The notes beneath the pieces were generated by a model, which was not told the origin of the DNA, did not search any database, and was given only the letters and a program-made list of their open reading frames with translations. Shown in pieces: positions 26,183 through 34,867 of a stretch of DNA of 39,052 nt. The translations under genes and the position numbers were made by a program. The stretch is from Aquabacterium sp. A7-Y. Lineage in GTDB: Bacteria; Pseudomonadota; Gammaproteobacteria; Burkholderiales; Burkholderiaceae_C. The number at the start of each line of letters is the position of its first letter. Positions within the stretch are counted from its first letter, which is position 1. The DNA is taken from positions 1 through 39,052 of the forward strand of contig NZ_JAPFBW010000049.1 of NCBI RefSeq assembly GCF_026153205.1, in the 5' to 3' direction.

Positions 26183-28873
26183 TCAACGCGGCCGAGCCCC
26201 GGCAAATGACAACAGCTCGTAGGTGTTGCGCCCCGCTCGTTTCGCGGCGTAGAGGGCCTCGTCGGCCTTGTTGACCAAGTCGGCCGGCGATACGTCGTCG
26301 CCATCCACGACGGCCACGCCAACGCTCGACGTGACAGCCAGGCGATGAGAATCGAGCAGGAAGGGCCCGCGCAAGGCCAGACCGATCTTGCGAGCCACCA
26401 GCGCGGCTTCGGAGCTCGCGTTGAGATTCTCGAGGATGATCACGAACTCGTCGCCCGCCAGCCGGGCGACCGTGTCGGTGGATCGCACACAGCGCAACAC
26501 CCGAGCGGCGAACTCCTTCAGGACAGCGTCGCCGACGCCATGCCCGAGGGAGTCGTTGATGTCCTTGAAGTGATCGACGTCCATGAACATCAAAGCCATG
26601 GGTCGGCAGGTCCGGTGGCTGCGGGCCAGGGCCGCCTCCAGGCGCTCCTCGAAAGCCCGCCGGTTGGGGAGTCCGGTGAGCGTGTCGATCCGGGCCAGGG
26701 CCTGCAGTTGCGCCTCGACTTGCTTGCTGGCCGTCACGTCCGTGGTCAGGGCGTACACACCCCTCACCCGCCCCTCGGCACTGAGGTCCGGCACATAGAC
26801 ATTGTGCATATGCCGCTCCACGCCCCCGGCCGACGACACGCCTTCGAACTCGACGCGCTCGCCGCGCAATGCAGCAAGAAGGCCCGGCCGGCATTGCTCG
26901 TACAAACCGCTGCTGATGACCTGCTCCAGCGTCTTGCCGATGACCTCGGCCGCCTCGCGTCCCGTCCACGCGTGAAACGTCGCGTTGACGTACTTCACTC
27001 GTGCCTGATCGTCCATGTAGGAAATGAGCACCGGCACGTTGTCCGCGATCGCCCGCACCCGGTTTTCGCTCTCGCCCAGCTGCCGCTCCGCGCGCTTGCG
27101 CTCGGTGATGTCGTGCAGGAAGGCGTTGACGACGTAGGCCTTGCCGTCATGGAGGGCGGCGACGGACAACTCGACCGGAATTTCCCGGCCGTCACGGTGC
27201 AGGACGGGCATTTCAATGCGCCGGTTGACGGCCGGCCCGTGCCCCGTCAGCGTCACGCGCTGCAGGGCGCTGGCATACGAGCCATGCAGCGCAGGAGGGA
27301 TCAGCAATTCTGCCGCGTTGCGCCCCAGCACCTCATCCCGGCTCCGGCCGAAGGTGGCCTCAGCCTGCCGGTTCCACTCGATGATGTCTCCCGCCGCATT
27401 GATGCTGACGAAGGCGTCGGGCGCATGCGTCAGGATGCTGCGCAGGCGGACCTCGCTTTGCTCCAGCGCCGCTTCGACCGCCCGCTGTTCGGTGATGTCC
27501 TCCATCGTGCCGACAAAACCCGCCACGTCGCCGGAGACTCGAACCGGCGCGGCATGGACCGAGACCACCACGGCCCGGCCGTCGCCCGACCGCCGCAGCC
27601 GCTGTATCCGCCGATGGCCGGCGGCCGACTGCACGGACTGGTTCCAGGACTGCACCGCTTCGTGGGCGTCTGCCGGGTCCAGCAGGCGCTGCCACTCGCC
27701 GGCAGCGGCCTGGGTGCGGGTCAAGCCGGTGATGCGCAGGTAGCTGTCGTTGACGTACAGGATCCGTCCTTGCGCATCACACCGGAAGATCCCCAGCGGG
27801 GAGGCATCGTTGACCGCTTCCAGTTCCGCACGCCGCGACTGCAGCTCCTGCATCAGGGCAGAAAAGTCGCGAGCGACGTCGCCGATCTCGTTGTTCTCGG
27901 CGACCGGGGCATCCAGCGGCAGGGCCGAGCCCTGGCGCAGGGCGCCGATGGCGCGGTGCAAACGACCCAGCGGGCGCAGCAGCCAGAACGTCGCAACCCA
28001 GACCAGCGCGGCGAAACCCGCGGAAAGCAACACCGTGTCTCGCAGCAGCCGCTCCTGCGCCACCTTCAGAGGGGCCAGCACCTCGGCTTCCGGCAGCACC
28101 ACGCGCAGTTCCCAGTTCACGGTGCGCAAATAGCGGCGCGTCACGATGGCGGCCGGCCCTTGCCGACGGGCAGCGTCGTCGCCCCGCATGAGGTCCTCGG
28201 GCATCACCGGCTGCAGGACTCTGGACGGGTCGGGGTGCGCCACATAGACCGGCTCGGCACCGCGGGTCACCACGACAAAATGGCCGGTATGGCCGATCGG
28301 GGTGTTCCTCAAGGCCCCGAGTGCGTTGGAATGGTTCAGATCCAGCGCTCCGATCAGAACCCCGCGGGCGCGGCCCTCCGCGCCGAGGATGGGCACGGCC
28401 ATCAGCACCATGGGCTTGCCGCTGAGGCGGCTGCGCAGGGGCGGCGAGATGTTGGGCTGACCGACGTCCAAGGCGATGCGGAAATACTCCCGGTCGCCCA
28501 GGTTCGTCCTGATGGCCTGCGGATTGGATGGCAAGGTCCCCACCACGCGGCCGCCGGGCTCGACCAGGGTCAGGCCGAAGAACAGCGCCCGCGCGGGCGC
28601 CAAGGGCGTCAAGGCGGCCTGGGACACCATCGGGTCGTTCAGGTCCAGGCGCCCCAGTTCCTGGGCCGACTGCTGCAGCACTTGCAGTTGGAGCTCGATC
28701 TTCTCCGCCAGCGCGTCGGCCGTCGCAGCGGTCAGCCACGCCTGCTCGCGCTCGATCAGCGCCAGGTAGTCCTCGCCCATGCGCATCCGCTGCAGGCCGG
28801 CCACCAGCGCGACCAGCACAACGGCCAGGAGCGTGGTGGCGCAGGCGATCTTGAACTTGAGCGAAAGACGCAT
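26183..28873 (-). CDS. Membrane diguanylate cyclase with dCache, HAMP and three PAS domains
   Basis: This 896-residue signalling protein has a first membrane helix (8-27), a periplasmic double-Cache sensor (about 35-275) and a second helix (282-299). HAMP (about 299-350) and three PAS domains (about 352-470, 474-595, 602-720) follow, then a GGDEF domain (727-888). The active-site signature is AGDEF (806-810) instead of GGDEF; this variant occurs in active cyclases. An RxxD inhibitory site (R797-D800) stands five residues before it, so product feedback by c-di-GMP is expected. No EAL domain is present. The predicted role is making c-di-GMP in response to a periplasmic ligand, affecting attachment or motility. 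The ATG at 28873 places the first helix at the usual distance; no good ribosome site is visible, and upstream starts to 29068 are possible. Confidence 0.93.
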   Translation of the reverse strand: MRLSLKFKIACATTLLAVVLVALVAGLQRMRMGEDYLALIEREQAWLTAATADALAEKIELQLQVLQQSAQELGRLDLNDPMVSQAALTPLAPARALFFGLTLVEPGGRVVGTLPSNPQAIRTNLGDREYFRIALDVGQPNISPPLRSRLSGKPMVLMAVPILGAEGRARGVLIGALDLNHSNALGALRNTPIGHTGHFVVVTRGAEPVYVAHPDPSRVLQPVMPEDLMRGDDAARRQGPAAIVTRRYLRTVNWELRVVLPEAEVLAPLKVAQERLLRDTVLLSAGFAALVWVATFWLLRPLGRLHRAIGALRQGSALPLDAPVAENNEIGDVARDFSALMQELQSRRAELEAVNDASPLGIFRCDAQGRILYVNDSYLRITGLTRTQAAAGEWQRLLDPADAHEAVQSWNQSVQSAAGHRRIQRLRRSGDGRAVVVSVHAAPVRVSGDVAGFVGTMEDITEQRAVEAALEQSEVRLRSILTHAPDAFVSINAAGDIIEWNRQAEATFGRSRDEVLGRNAAELLIPPALHGSYASALQRVTLTGHGPAVNRRIEMPVLHRDGREIPVELSVAALHDGKAYVVNAFLHDITERKRAERQLGESENRVRAIADNVPVLISYMDDQARVKYVNATFHAWTGREAAEVIGKTLEQVISSGLYEQCRPGLLAALRGERVEFEGVSSAGGVERHMHNVYVPDLSAEGRVRGVYALTTDVTASKQVEAQLQALARIDTLTGLPNRRAFEERLEAALARSHRTCRPMALMFMDVDHFKDINDSLGHGVGDAVLKEFAARVLRCVRSTDTVARLAGDEFVIILENLNASSEAALVARKIGLALRGPFLLDSHRLAVTSSVGVAVVDGDDVSPADLVNKADEALYAAKRAGRNTYELLSFAGARPR

Positions 28874-29128
28874 GGCGGACGGAGCGGACAAACGCGTCAG
28901 AGTACCGCGCGTCCCTCCTCCCATTCGCCGGAAATGGCCGGAAACGACCCCTCGTTTGTGCCCAATGCCGGGGGGCGAGCTGTCAGGCCGGCCTGCCGCA
29001 CCGACAGGGGCCCACGCCAGACCGGTTGTCAGCGGCGCGCAGCGGCTGCGGATCGCCACCTTCTTCACGACCGCAGGCCGTGTTGGTCGAAGCCCGGCGG
29101 ATCTCCTGTCGCGCAGGCGTCAAGCTTC

Positions 29129-29145
29129 TAAGACGACTGGTCATA
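29129..29145. promoter_or_regulatory. TetR-type operator candidate upstream of the tetR-OYE operon
   Basis: The 17-base imperfect palindrome taagacgactggtcata has matching half-sites TAnGAC and GTCnTA around gactg. It lies 10 bases before the TetR start. Similar sites precede NemR/AcuR-like regulators, so autoregulation of the whole operon is a reasonable inference. Confidence 0.5.
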
Positions 29146-29155
29146 CTATTCCTGC

Positions 29156-29761
29156 ATGCCACGCATCGCAGGAAGAACCGCCACCCCCCATCAGCTCCTG
29201 GCCGCAGGCCGCGAGCTGTTCTCCCGCCACGGCTACAACGCCACGGGGATCCAGCAGATCACCGATCGCGCCGGGGTGCCCAAGGGGTCCTTCTACAACC
29301 ATTTCGAAAGCAAAGAGGCTTTTGCCGCGGCCATCATCGACGGGTACACGGCGGAGATGCTGGAGCTTTGGTCGCGCATGATGGAGCGGGCGCCCGCGCA
29401 GCCGGTGGCGGCCATCCGGTACGCCTTCGAGCAGATGATTGCCCACAAGGAGCGCACCGCTTCCTGGAGCGGCTGCCTGGTCGGCAATCTCGCGGCCGAA
29501 GTGGCGGACTCCAACGAACTGTGCCGGCAGCGCCTTGCAGCAGCCATGACCGGGTGGCGCGAGATGCTCGCCTCCCTGATACGCAAGGCGCAGGACAGCG
29601 GCGAGGTCCGCACTGATGCGGACGCCTCCCGGCTCGCAGCACTCATCTGGGATGCCTGGGAAGGCGCCCTGCTGCGCACCAAGCTCGATCGGTCGGGCAC
29701 GCCTTTGCGCGAGAGTTTCGATCTGATGCTGAATGGCCTGCTCCGTCCGCCGCCCGCCTGA
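29156..29761 (+). CDS. TetR-family regulator (NemR-like) of the OYE operon
   Basis: This 201-residue regulator has a typical TetR helix-turn-helix at about 10-55 (GYNATGIQQITDRAGVPKGS, then FYNHFESKEAF). The remainder is an all-helical ligand domain of the C-terminal TetR_C_6 or similar type. Two Cys residues in the ligand domain (in WSGCLVGN and NELCRQRL) recall NemR, which senses electrophiles through Cys; this is a hint only. A palindrome stands 10 bases upstream. It is followed after 59 bases by an Old Yellow Enzyme gene, the same order as nemR-nemA in E. coli, so it most likely represses the operon until an electrophile appears. Confidence 0.88.
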   Translation: MPRIAGRTATPHQLLAAGRELFSRHGYNATGIQQITDRAGVPKGSFYNHFESKEAFAAAIIDGYTAEMLELWSRMMERAPAQPVAAIRYAFEQMIAHKERTASWSGCLVGNLAAEVADSNELCRQRLAAAMTGWREMLASLIRKAQDSGEVRTDADASRLAALIWDAWEGALLRTKLDRSGTPLRESFDLMLNGLLRPPPA

Positions 29762-29820
29762 CGGCTGCCGGTCATCGATTCCCTTTTTCATCACTATCTG
29801 CACTCGCAGCGCATCAAGCC

Positions 29821-30942
29821 ATGGGCACTCCCACCGAACGTTTTCTCGCTGACGCACTGTTCCAACCGATCTCCCTCGGGAAGCTGGAACTCGCCAACCG
29901 CATCGTGATGGCGCCGATGACGCGCAATCGAGCCGACGAGGGCAACGTCCCTGCGGAAATGACGATCGAGTACTACGCGCAACGCGCTTCGGTCGGGCTC
30001 ATCATCGCCGAAGCGACCCAGGTATCCGAGACGGCTCAAGGCTATGCCAATACCCCCGGTCTGCACACGCCGGCGCAGATCGCGGGCTGGAAGAAGGTGA
30101 CCGATGAGGTGCACCGTCGCGGCGGCCGCATTTTTGTGCAGTTGTGGCACACCGGCCGCATGTCTCACGTCAGCTTCCAGCCCAACGGCCAGGCGCCGGT
30201 CGCGCCCTCGGCGATCGCGGCGAACGCCAAGACCTATCTGGCCGGAGAGGGTTTTGTCGACACATCGGCGCCCCGTGAGCTGGAGACCGCCGAGATCGCC
30301 GGCGTGGTCAACGACTTCCGCCTCGCCGCCGCGAACGCCATCAAGGCCGGGTTTGACGGGGTCGAGATCCACGGCGCCCACGGCTACCTGATCGATGCGT
30401 TCTTGCGCGACGGCTCGAACCATCGCAGCGACCCCTACGGTGGCAGCATCGAGAACCGCTCGCGTTTCCTGCTCGAAGTCATGCAGGCCGTCATTGCCGA
30501 AATCGGCGCAGAGCGCTCGGCCATCCGCATCTCGCCGGTGTCACCCGTCAACGACTCGTCGGAAAGCCATCCCCAGCCGCTCTTCGAGCACGTGGTGCGG
30601 GAGCTGGAGAAGCTGCATCCGGTCTTCATCCACGTCGTCGAAGGCCATACCGGTGGCCCGCGCGACAACGCGCCCTTCGACTACGAGGCACTGCGCCGCC
30701 TGTATTCCGGCATCTGGATGGTGAACAACGGCTATACCAAGGAAATGGCGGTTGAGGCGATCACGAGCGGTCGTGCCGACATGGTGTCGTTCGGGCGTCC
30801 TTTCATCACCAATCCCGACCTCCCCCGCCGCTTCCGCGAGAACGCGCCGCTCAATGCGCCGTTCAAGGATGCATCCCTTTACGGTGGCGTCGGCCCCCAT
30901 GGCTATATCGACTATCCGGCTCTATCGGATTCGGAAGGTTGA
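29821..30942 (+). CDS. Old Yellow Enzyme-family ene-reductase (NemA-like)
   Basis: This 373-residue FMN enzyme is a full-length OYE TIM barrel. FMN-region motifs include NRIVMAPMTR (26-35), the substrate-binding pair H184/H187 in HGAH, Y189, and HRSDPYGGSIENRSRF. The C-terminal SFGRPFITNPDL completes the FMN phosphate site. OYEs reduce the C=C bond of alpha,beta-unsaturated carbonyls, maleimides and nitro-compounds using NAD(P)H. It lies between a TetR regulator and an SDR, with only 10 bases to the latter. The start at 29821 gives the usual family N-terminus (LFQPISLGKLELANR). Cytoplasmic. Confidence 0.95.
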   Translation: MGTPTERFLADALFQPISLGKLELANRIVMAPMTRNRADEGNVPAEMTIEYYAQRASVGLIIAEATQVSETAQGYANTPGLHTPAQIAGWKKVTDEVHRRGGRIFVQLWHTGRMSHVSFQPNGQAPVAPSAIAANAKTYLAGEGFVDTSAPRELETAEIAGVVNDFRLAAANAIKAGFDGVEIHGAHGYLIDAFLRDGSNHRSDPYGGSIENRSRFLLEVMQAVIAEIGAERSAIRISPVSPVNDSSESHPQPLFEHVVRELEKLHPVFIHVVEGHTGGPRDNAPFDYEALRRLYSGIWMVNNGYTKEMAVEAITSGRADMVSFGRPFITNPDLPRRFRENAPLNAPFKDASLYGGVGPHGYIDYPALSDSEG

Positions 30943-30952
30943 GGGGCCAGAC

Positions 30953-31714
30953 ATGGGAATGCACTTCTCTGGAGAGGTCGCCGTCGTGACGGGTGCCGCC
31001 AACGGCATTGGTCGGGCGACCGCCCTCGCCTTTGCAGCGCAGCGATTGAAGGTGGTGGTCGCCGACGTGGACACCGCGGGTGGTGAGACCACGGCGCAGA
31101 TGGTTCGCGATACCGGCGGCGAAGCGATCTTCATCCGTTGCGACGTCACCTCCGAGAACGAGGTCAGCAGCTTGATGGAGACGACCGTCATGAATTTCGG
31201 CCGGCTCGACTACGCATTCAACAATGCGGGTATAGATATCGAGAAGACCAAGCTGGCCGAAGGCAGCATGGCGGAGTACCAGGCCATCATGGATGTCAAT
31301 GTCAGGGGAGTGTGGCTCTGCATGAAGCACCAGATTCGCATCATGCTGAAGCAGGGTGGCGGCGCGATCGTCAATACCGGCTCCACCTCCAGTCTGCACG
31401 GCGCGCCCCGCATGAGCATCTACGCAGCATCCAAACACGCGGTGATCGGCCTGACGAAATCGGCGGCCATCGAGTACGGCAGGAAGAACATCAGGATCAA
31501 CGCAGTTTGTCCAGCGGTGATCGATACGGAGATGTACCGGCGCGCCTGCGCCGAGGACGCCCGCACCGAAAAAGTCGTGCTGTCCGCCCACCCGGTGGGT
31601 CGCATCGGCCGTGCGGAGGAAGTGGCCGGGGCGGTCATGTACCTGTGCAGTGACGCCGCTGCCTTCACGACCGGCATTGCCATGCCGGTCGACGGCGGCT
31701 TCTCCGCCATCTAA
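30953..31714 (+). CDS. Short-chain dehydrogenase/reductase in the OYE operon
   Basis: This 253-residue classical SDR has TGAANGIG (13-20), NNAG (90-93), S144 and Y157/K161. The Asp at the end of the second beta-strand (VVVADVD) favours NAD over NADP. The C-terminal PVDGGFSAI is standard for the family. Start codons at 30953 and 30959 both fit the GAGGGG ribosome site; the first is used. It lies 10 bases after the OYE gene and 22 before the crotonase gene. It likely oxidises or reduces a hydroxyl/keto group of the same compound handled by the OYE. Confidence 0.92.
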   Translation: MGMHFSGEVAVVTGAANGIGRATALAFAAQRLKVVVADVDTAGGETTAQMVRDTGGEAIFIRCDVTSENEVSSLMETTVMNFGRLDYAFNNAGIDIEKTKLAEGSMAEYQAIMDVNVRGVWLCMKHQIRIMLKQGGGAIVNTGSTSSLHGAPRMSIYAASKHAVIGLTKSAAIEYGRKNIRINAVCPAVIDTEMYRRACAEDARTEKVVLSAHPVGRIGRAEEVAGAVMYLCSDAAAFTTGIAMPVDGGFSAI

Positions 31715-31736
31715 CCGCATCCAGGAGAACAGCCCA

Positions 31737-32567
31737 ATGAGCACCTATCGAACGCTGCACCGTCAGGACAGCAAGGGCGTGGCCGTCATTCATTTCAACA
31801 ACCCCCCGATCAATCTGGTCGATCGGGCCTTGCTGGTTGACCTGATGACGCTGACCAAAGCCCTGGAATCGGACCAGGACGTGCGGGTGGTCATATTTCG
31901 CAGCGCCCACCCGGACTTCTTTCTGGCGCACTACGATCTTGCCGGGGAGATCGGCGGCAAGCCGCTGGCACTCCCGGAAGGCAAGGCGAGCCCGCTCAGC
32001 GCACTGCTGACACGGATCAGTCGCTTACCGCAGGTGACGATCGGCGAACTTCAGGGGCGGGCCCGTGGAGCCGGCAGTGAATTCCTGCTGGCGCTCGACA
32101 TGCGTTTCGCGTCGCGGGAACGAGCCCTGCTCGGACAACCGGAAGCGGCTATCGGCTTGCTGCCCGGGGCTGGCGGAACGGTTCGGCTGGCGCAAATGCT
32201 CGGCCGTGCCCGCGCGCTGGAGGTGTGCCTCGGCTGCAACGACTTCGACGCCGAGCTCGCCGAGCGATACGGCTGGATCAACCGGGCCTTGCCTCACTCC
32301 GAGTTGCAGCCTTTCGTGGACGCACTCGCGCGCCGCATTGCCGGTTTCCCGCCGAGCAGCATTGCCAATGTCAAAGCCGTCGTCAACCGGGTGACGGAAG
32401 CCGACCACCATGCCTTGGTTGAAGAGTCGCAGCGTTTTGTCAGCGGCATGTATTCGGAGGAAACCGTCCGCCGCGTGGCGTGGGTGGTCGAGCAGGCAAA
32501 CAAGACCGGCAGCACGATGGAGATGAACATGGGGCCGCTGCTGGAGCGATATCCCGCCGACATCTAG
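31737..32567 (+). CDS. Enoyl-CoA hydratase/isomerase (crotonase) family protein
   Basis: This 276-residue crotonase-fold protein has the oxyanion and active-site segment RARGAGSEFLLALDMRFA, with E115 and E136 (in LGQPEAAIGLLPGAGGT) matching both catalytic Glu residues of enoyl-CoA hydratase. The classic GGG(C)E is altered to GAGSE. Such proteins act on CoA thioesters or, in some branches, split cyclic beta-diketones. No acyl-CoA synthetase or dehydrogenase lies beside it, so its substrate is open. AGGAGA precedes the ATG at 31737. It is the last gene of the tetR-OYE-SDR-crotonase operon. Confidence 0.9.
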   Translation: MSTYRTLHRQDSKGVAVIHFNNPPINLVDRALLVDLMTLTKALESDQDVRVVIFRSAHPDFFLAHYDLAGEIGGKPLALPEGKASPLSALLTRISRLPQVTIGELQGRARGAGSEFLLALDMRFASRERALLGQPEAAIGLLPGAGGTVRLAQMLGRARALEVCLGCNDFDAELAERYGWINRALPHSELQPFVDALARRIAGFPPSSIANVKAVVNRVTEADHHALVEESQRFVSGMYSEETVRRVAWVVEQANKTGSTMEMNMGPLLERYPADI

Positions 32568-32733
32568 CGCGTATTTCGACTTGTGGGCCGCTTGCGTGCT
32601 GACACGGGCCTCATCGCGGCATGCGCCCTCGGGCGTGGTGCCCAAGTCCCGGCCCGTACCCTGCGGTGCTCCACGCTCAAATGGATGGTTGTGAACGCCT
32701 GCGCCCTCCTCTCCCCGCTGACGCTGTTCAGGC

Positions 32734-33177
32734 TCAGGGCGTCATCATCGCCGTGTAGCGCCGCTGCATCTCGTCAGGCTCGACCTTCTCGATCGAGTGC
32801 CCGAGCAGCCAGGTGTGGCCGAATGGATCGCGCAGCCGGCACGACCGTTCGCCATAGAACTGGTCGCTGGGGGGCATCAGCAGGGTAGCGCCGGCCGCGA
32901 CCGCCTGTTCGCTCATCGCGTCGACGTTGTCCACATGCAGGTGGATGGTGCAGCCGGTGAACTGGTCGCCTTGCGGGCCCCGCATGCCGTACTCGGGGTA
33001 TTCGTCGCACACCATCAGGACCGAGGGGCCGAGCTGCAACTCCACGTGGCCGACGCGCCCCGAAGGCTCGACCAGCCGGAACAGTTCCGTCGCGCCAAAG
33101 GCCTGCTGGTAGAACACGATCGCGGCCTTGGCGTCGCGCACCATCAGGTAGGGAAACACTTCGTGAATCTCGTTCAT
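32734..33177 (-). CDS. VOC-family protein (glyoxalase/PhnB-like)
   Basis: This 147-residue protein has the paired beta-alpha-beta-beta-beta halves of the VOC fold. Possible metal ligands are H44/E46 (VGHVELQLG), H79 or H81 (TIHLHVDNV) and E110 (FYGERSCRLRDPFGHTW). The YGxRxxxxxDPFGHxW ending is typical of PhnB-like glyoxalase/bleomycin-resistance relatives. AGGAGA precedes the ATG at 33177. The gene follows an AraC-type regulator on the same strand with an 89-base gap, so the two may be co-transcribed. It is convergent with the crotonase gene. Substrate unknown. Confidence 0.9.
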   Translation of the reverse strand: MNEIHEVFPYLMVRDAKAAIVFYQQAFGATELFRLVEPSGRVGHVELQLGPSVLMVCDEYPEYGMRGPQGDQFTGCTIHLHVDNVDAMSEQAVAAGATLLMPPSDQFYGERSCRLRDPFGHTWLLGHSIEKVEPDEMQRRYTAMMTP

Positions 33178-33266
33178 GGGTTCTCTCCTTCATGCGGCGA
33201 TGTGCCGCAGGACCACAGCCTATGCGGCCGGGCGGTCGGGCGTATTGGAAATTTTTTCGGCGCGGT

Positions 33267-34109
33267 TCAGGGCCCCAGGGCCACGTGCGTCGGCTGGTCG
33301 GCCTGCACCGGCACATAAGCCCCGGGCGCCATGCCAGCCAGCGCGCGAAACTCGTGGATCAGGTGTGATTGATCGTAGTAACCGGCACCCACGGCGATCT
33401 GAGCCCAGTCGCGCGGCCCACAGCGCGCCAGCGACGGCAGCAGCACGCCGAAGCGCAGCACACGCGCATATCGCTTGGGCGTGAGCCCCACCGCCTGCTC
33501 GAAGCGGCGGATGAATTGCGCCGGCGTGCAGCCGCTGTCGTGCCGTACCGGCTCGACCCGCGCGCGGGCCGGGTCGAGGCGGAAGGCATCGATCGCTGCG
33601 GCGACCAGCGGATCCGGCGGTGCAGCATCGCGAAGCCGCTGCAGCAGCTGCGCACGCAGCAGTTGCAGGGCGCCCCGAGGCGACCCTGCAGCCTGCAGCG
33701 TCTCGCGCAACTCGCGTGCGGCCGGTCCCCACACGTCCTCTAGCAATTCGGTGCGGTTGCGAAGCTCGGGCAGCGCACCCCCCAAGAAGGCCACCGCGCC
33801 GCCGGCCCTGAAGTGCACGCCGATCACGGCCGACGCACCTTCGGTACCGCGCACGCCGAAGCGGTCGCTCGCCCCCTGTACGACGGCACCGCGCAGCCGC
33901 CGCGCATGAGTGAGCTGTTCGGTGTCGTAGCGGATCAGATGATCCTGCAGCAGCGGCACGACGATGTCGGCGCAGCCGGTGGGCAGGCTGCGCTCGCGCG
34001 TGTGCGGCAATGCGCCGCGCTCGCTGTACCAGAGGCAGTCGACGTAAAGGGCAAGCGGGCCGGACGGGCGATGGCGCAGGAACATGGTTTCTTGTAGCCC
34101 GGATGTCAT
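33267..34109 (-). CDS. AraC-family regulator (DUF6597-type N-terminus)
   Basis: This 280-residue regulator has an N-terminal domain with the pattern PLALYVDCLWYSE and LPTGCADIVVPL, seen in AraC proteins with a DUF6597 domain. A C-terminal AraC double helix-turn-helix follows (CTPAQFIRRFEQAVGLTPKRY; AVGAGYYDQSHLIHEFRALAG). The start at 34109 gives a complete domain; ATG at 34085 is an alternative. The gene precedes a VOC protein on the same strand and is divergent from a second VOC gene 335 bases away. It may control one or both. Confidence 0.88.
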   Translation of the reverse strand: MTSGLQETMFLRHRPSGPLALYVDCLWYSERGALPHTRERSLPTGCADIVVPLLQDHLIRYDTEQLTHARRLRGAVVQGASDRFGVRGTEGASAVIGVHFRAGGAVAFLGGALPELRNRTELLEDVWGPAARELRETLQAAGSPRGALQLLRAQLLQRLRDAAPPDPLVAAAIDAFRLDPARARVEPVRHDSGCTPAQFIRRFEQAVGLTPKRYARVLRFGVLLPSLARCGPRDWAQIAVGAGYYDQSHLIHEFRALAGMAPGAYVPVQADQPTHVALGP

Positions 34110-34444
34110 GCTGGCGCAAGCCGCAGCGCCGTAGATCCGCCCACAGCGTCCAGATTTCGGGCCGCAACGCGGCAGTTACATTCTTGCCGCAACAGTGGGG
34201 CGTTTTGCTTTCGGGCTCTCCCCCGCCAGTGGGGTCGGGAACCGGCGCGCTGGAGATGCATCGCGCGGAACGCGGAGACGACTGTCAATGCCTCATGAAA
34301 ACTTGCTGCCTGCATGGGAAGCTCACAGGTGGGATGAGCGATACGGCACCAAAGTTGACAGAAACGGCATCAATAGATGTCTTGTTCCGCGCCTACACTA
34401 TCTCCGACTTCATGTTCCCAAGTACGGACGAGTAAGGAGAAGGA
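34110..34444. other. Divergent promoter region between the two AraC/VOC pairs
   Basis: These 335 bases separate divergent AraC and VOC starts. A consensus-like -35 box TTGACA stands at 34355-34360 facing the right-hand VOC gene, but no good -10 box stands at the right spacing. Promoters for both directions should lie here. Confidence 0.45.
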
Positions 34445-34840
34445 ATGATCAATCACGTCATGGTCGGAAGCAACGACCTCGAACGGTCGAAGCAGTTCTA
34501 CGATGCGGTGCTCGGTGTTCTCGGGGCCGGTGAACCGGTCCGCAACACCGCCGCCTCGGGCCATGTCCGGCTCTTCTACCGCCACAACGGCAACACGCTG
34601 GGTGTCAGCCAGCCGATCAACGACGAGCCGGCCACGTTTGCAAACGGCGGCACGATCGCGTTCCGGTGCGATTCGCCTGAGCAGGTGCACGCGTTCCACG
34701 ACGCGGCAGTGGCCCATGGCGGCACGTCCGTCGAGGACCCACCTGGCCTGCGCAAGGACGCGCACGCCTCCTACTACCTGGCGTATGTTCGCGACCCCGA
34801 CGGCAACAAGCTCTGCGCGATTCACCGCGTGGCGACATAG
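34445..34840 (+). CDS. VOC-family protein (lactoylglutathione-lyase-like)
   Basis: This 131-residue protein has a VOC fold with H4 (MINHVMVGSNDL), SKQFYDAVLGVLG, the middle segment GGTIAFRCDSPEQVHAFHDA and the ending YYLAYVRDPDGNKLCAIH. The last motif is standard for this VOC branch, where the usual C-terminal Glu metal ligand is often changed. AAGGAGAAGGA immediately precedes the ATG. It is followed after 27 bases by an AraC regulator on the same strand. Possible roles include glyoxalase-like, dioxygenase or resistance functions; the sequence alone does not decide. Confidence 0.9.
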   Translation: MINHVMVGSNDLERSKQFYDAVLGVLGAGEPVRNTAASGHVRLFYRHNGNTLGVSQPINDEPATFANGGTIAFRCDSPEQVHAFHDAAVAHGGTSVEDPPGLRKDAHASYYLAYVRDPDGNKLCAIHRVAT

Positions 34841-34867
34841 TGCCGGACGCGCCGATCCCTTTCGACG

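Noticed and set aside
26345-29131. Very long open frame opposite the diguanylate cyclase
   Set aside because: It is an antisense shadow in GC-rich DNA; composition is rich in Arg, Gln and His with no domain, while the minus strand encodes clear dCache, PAS and GGDEF domains.
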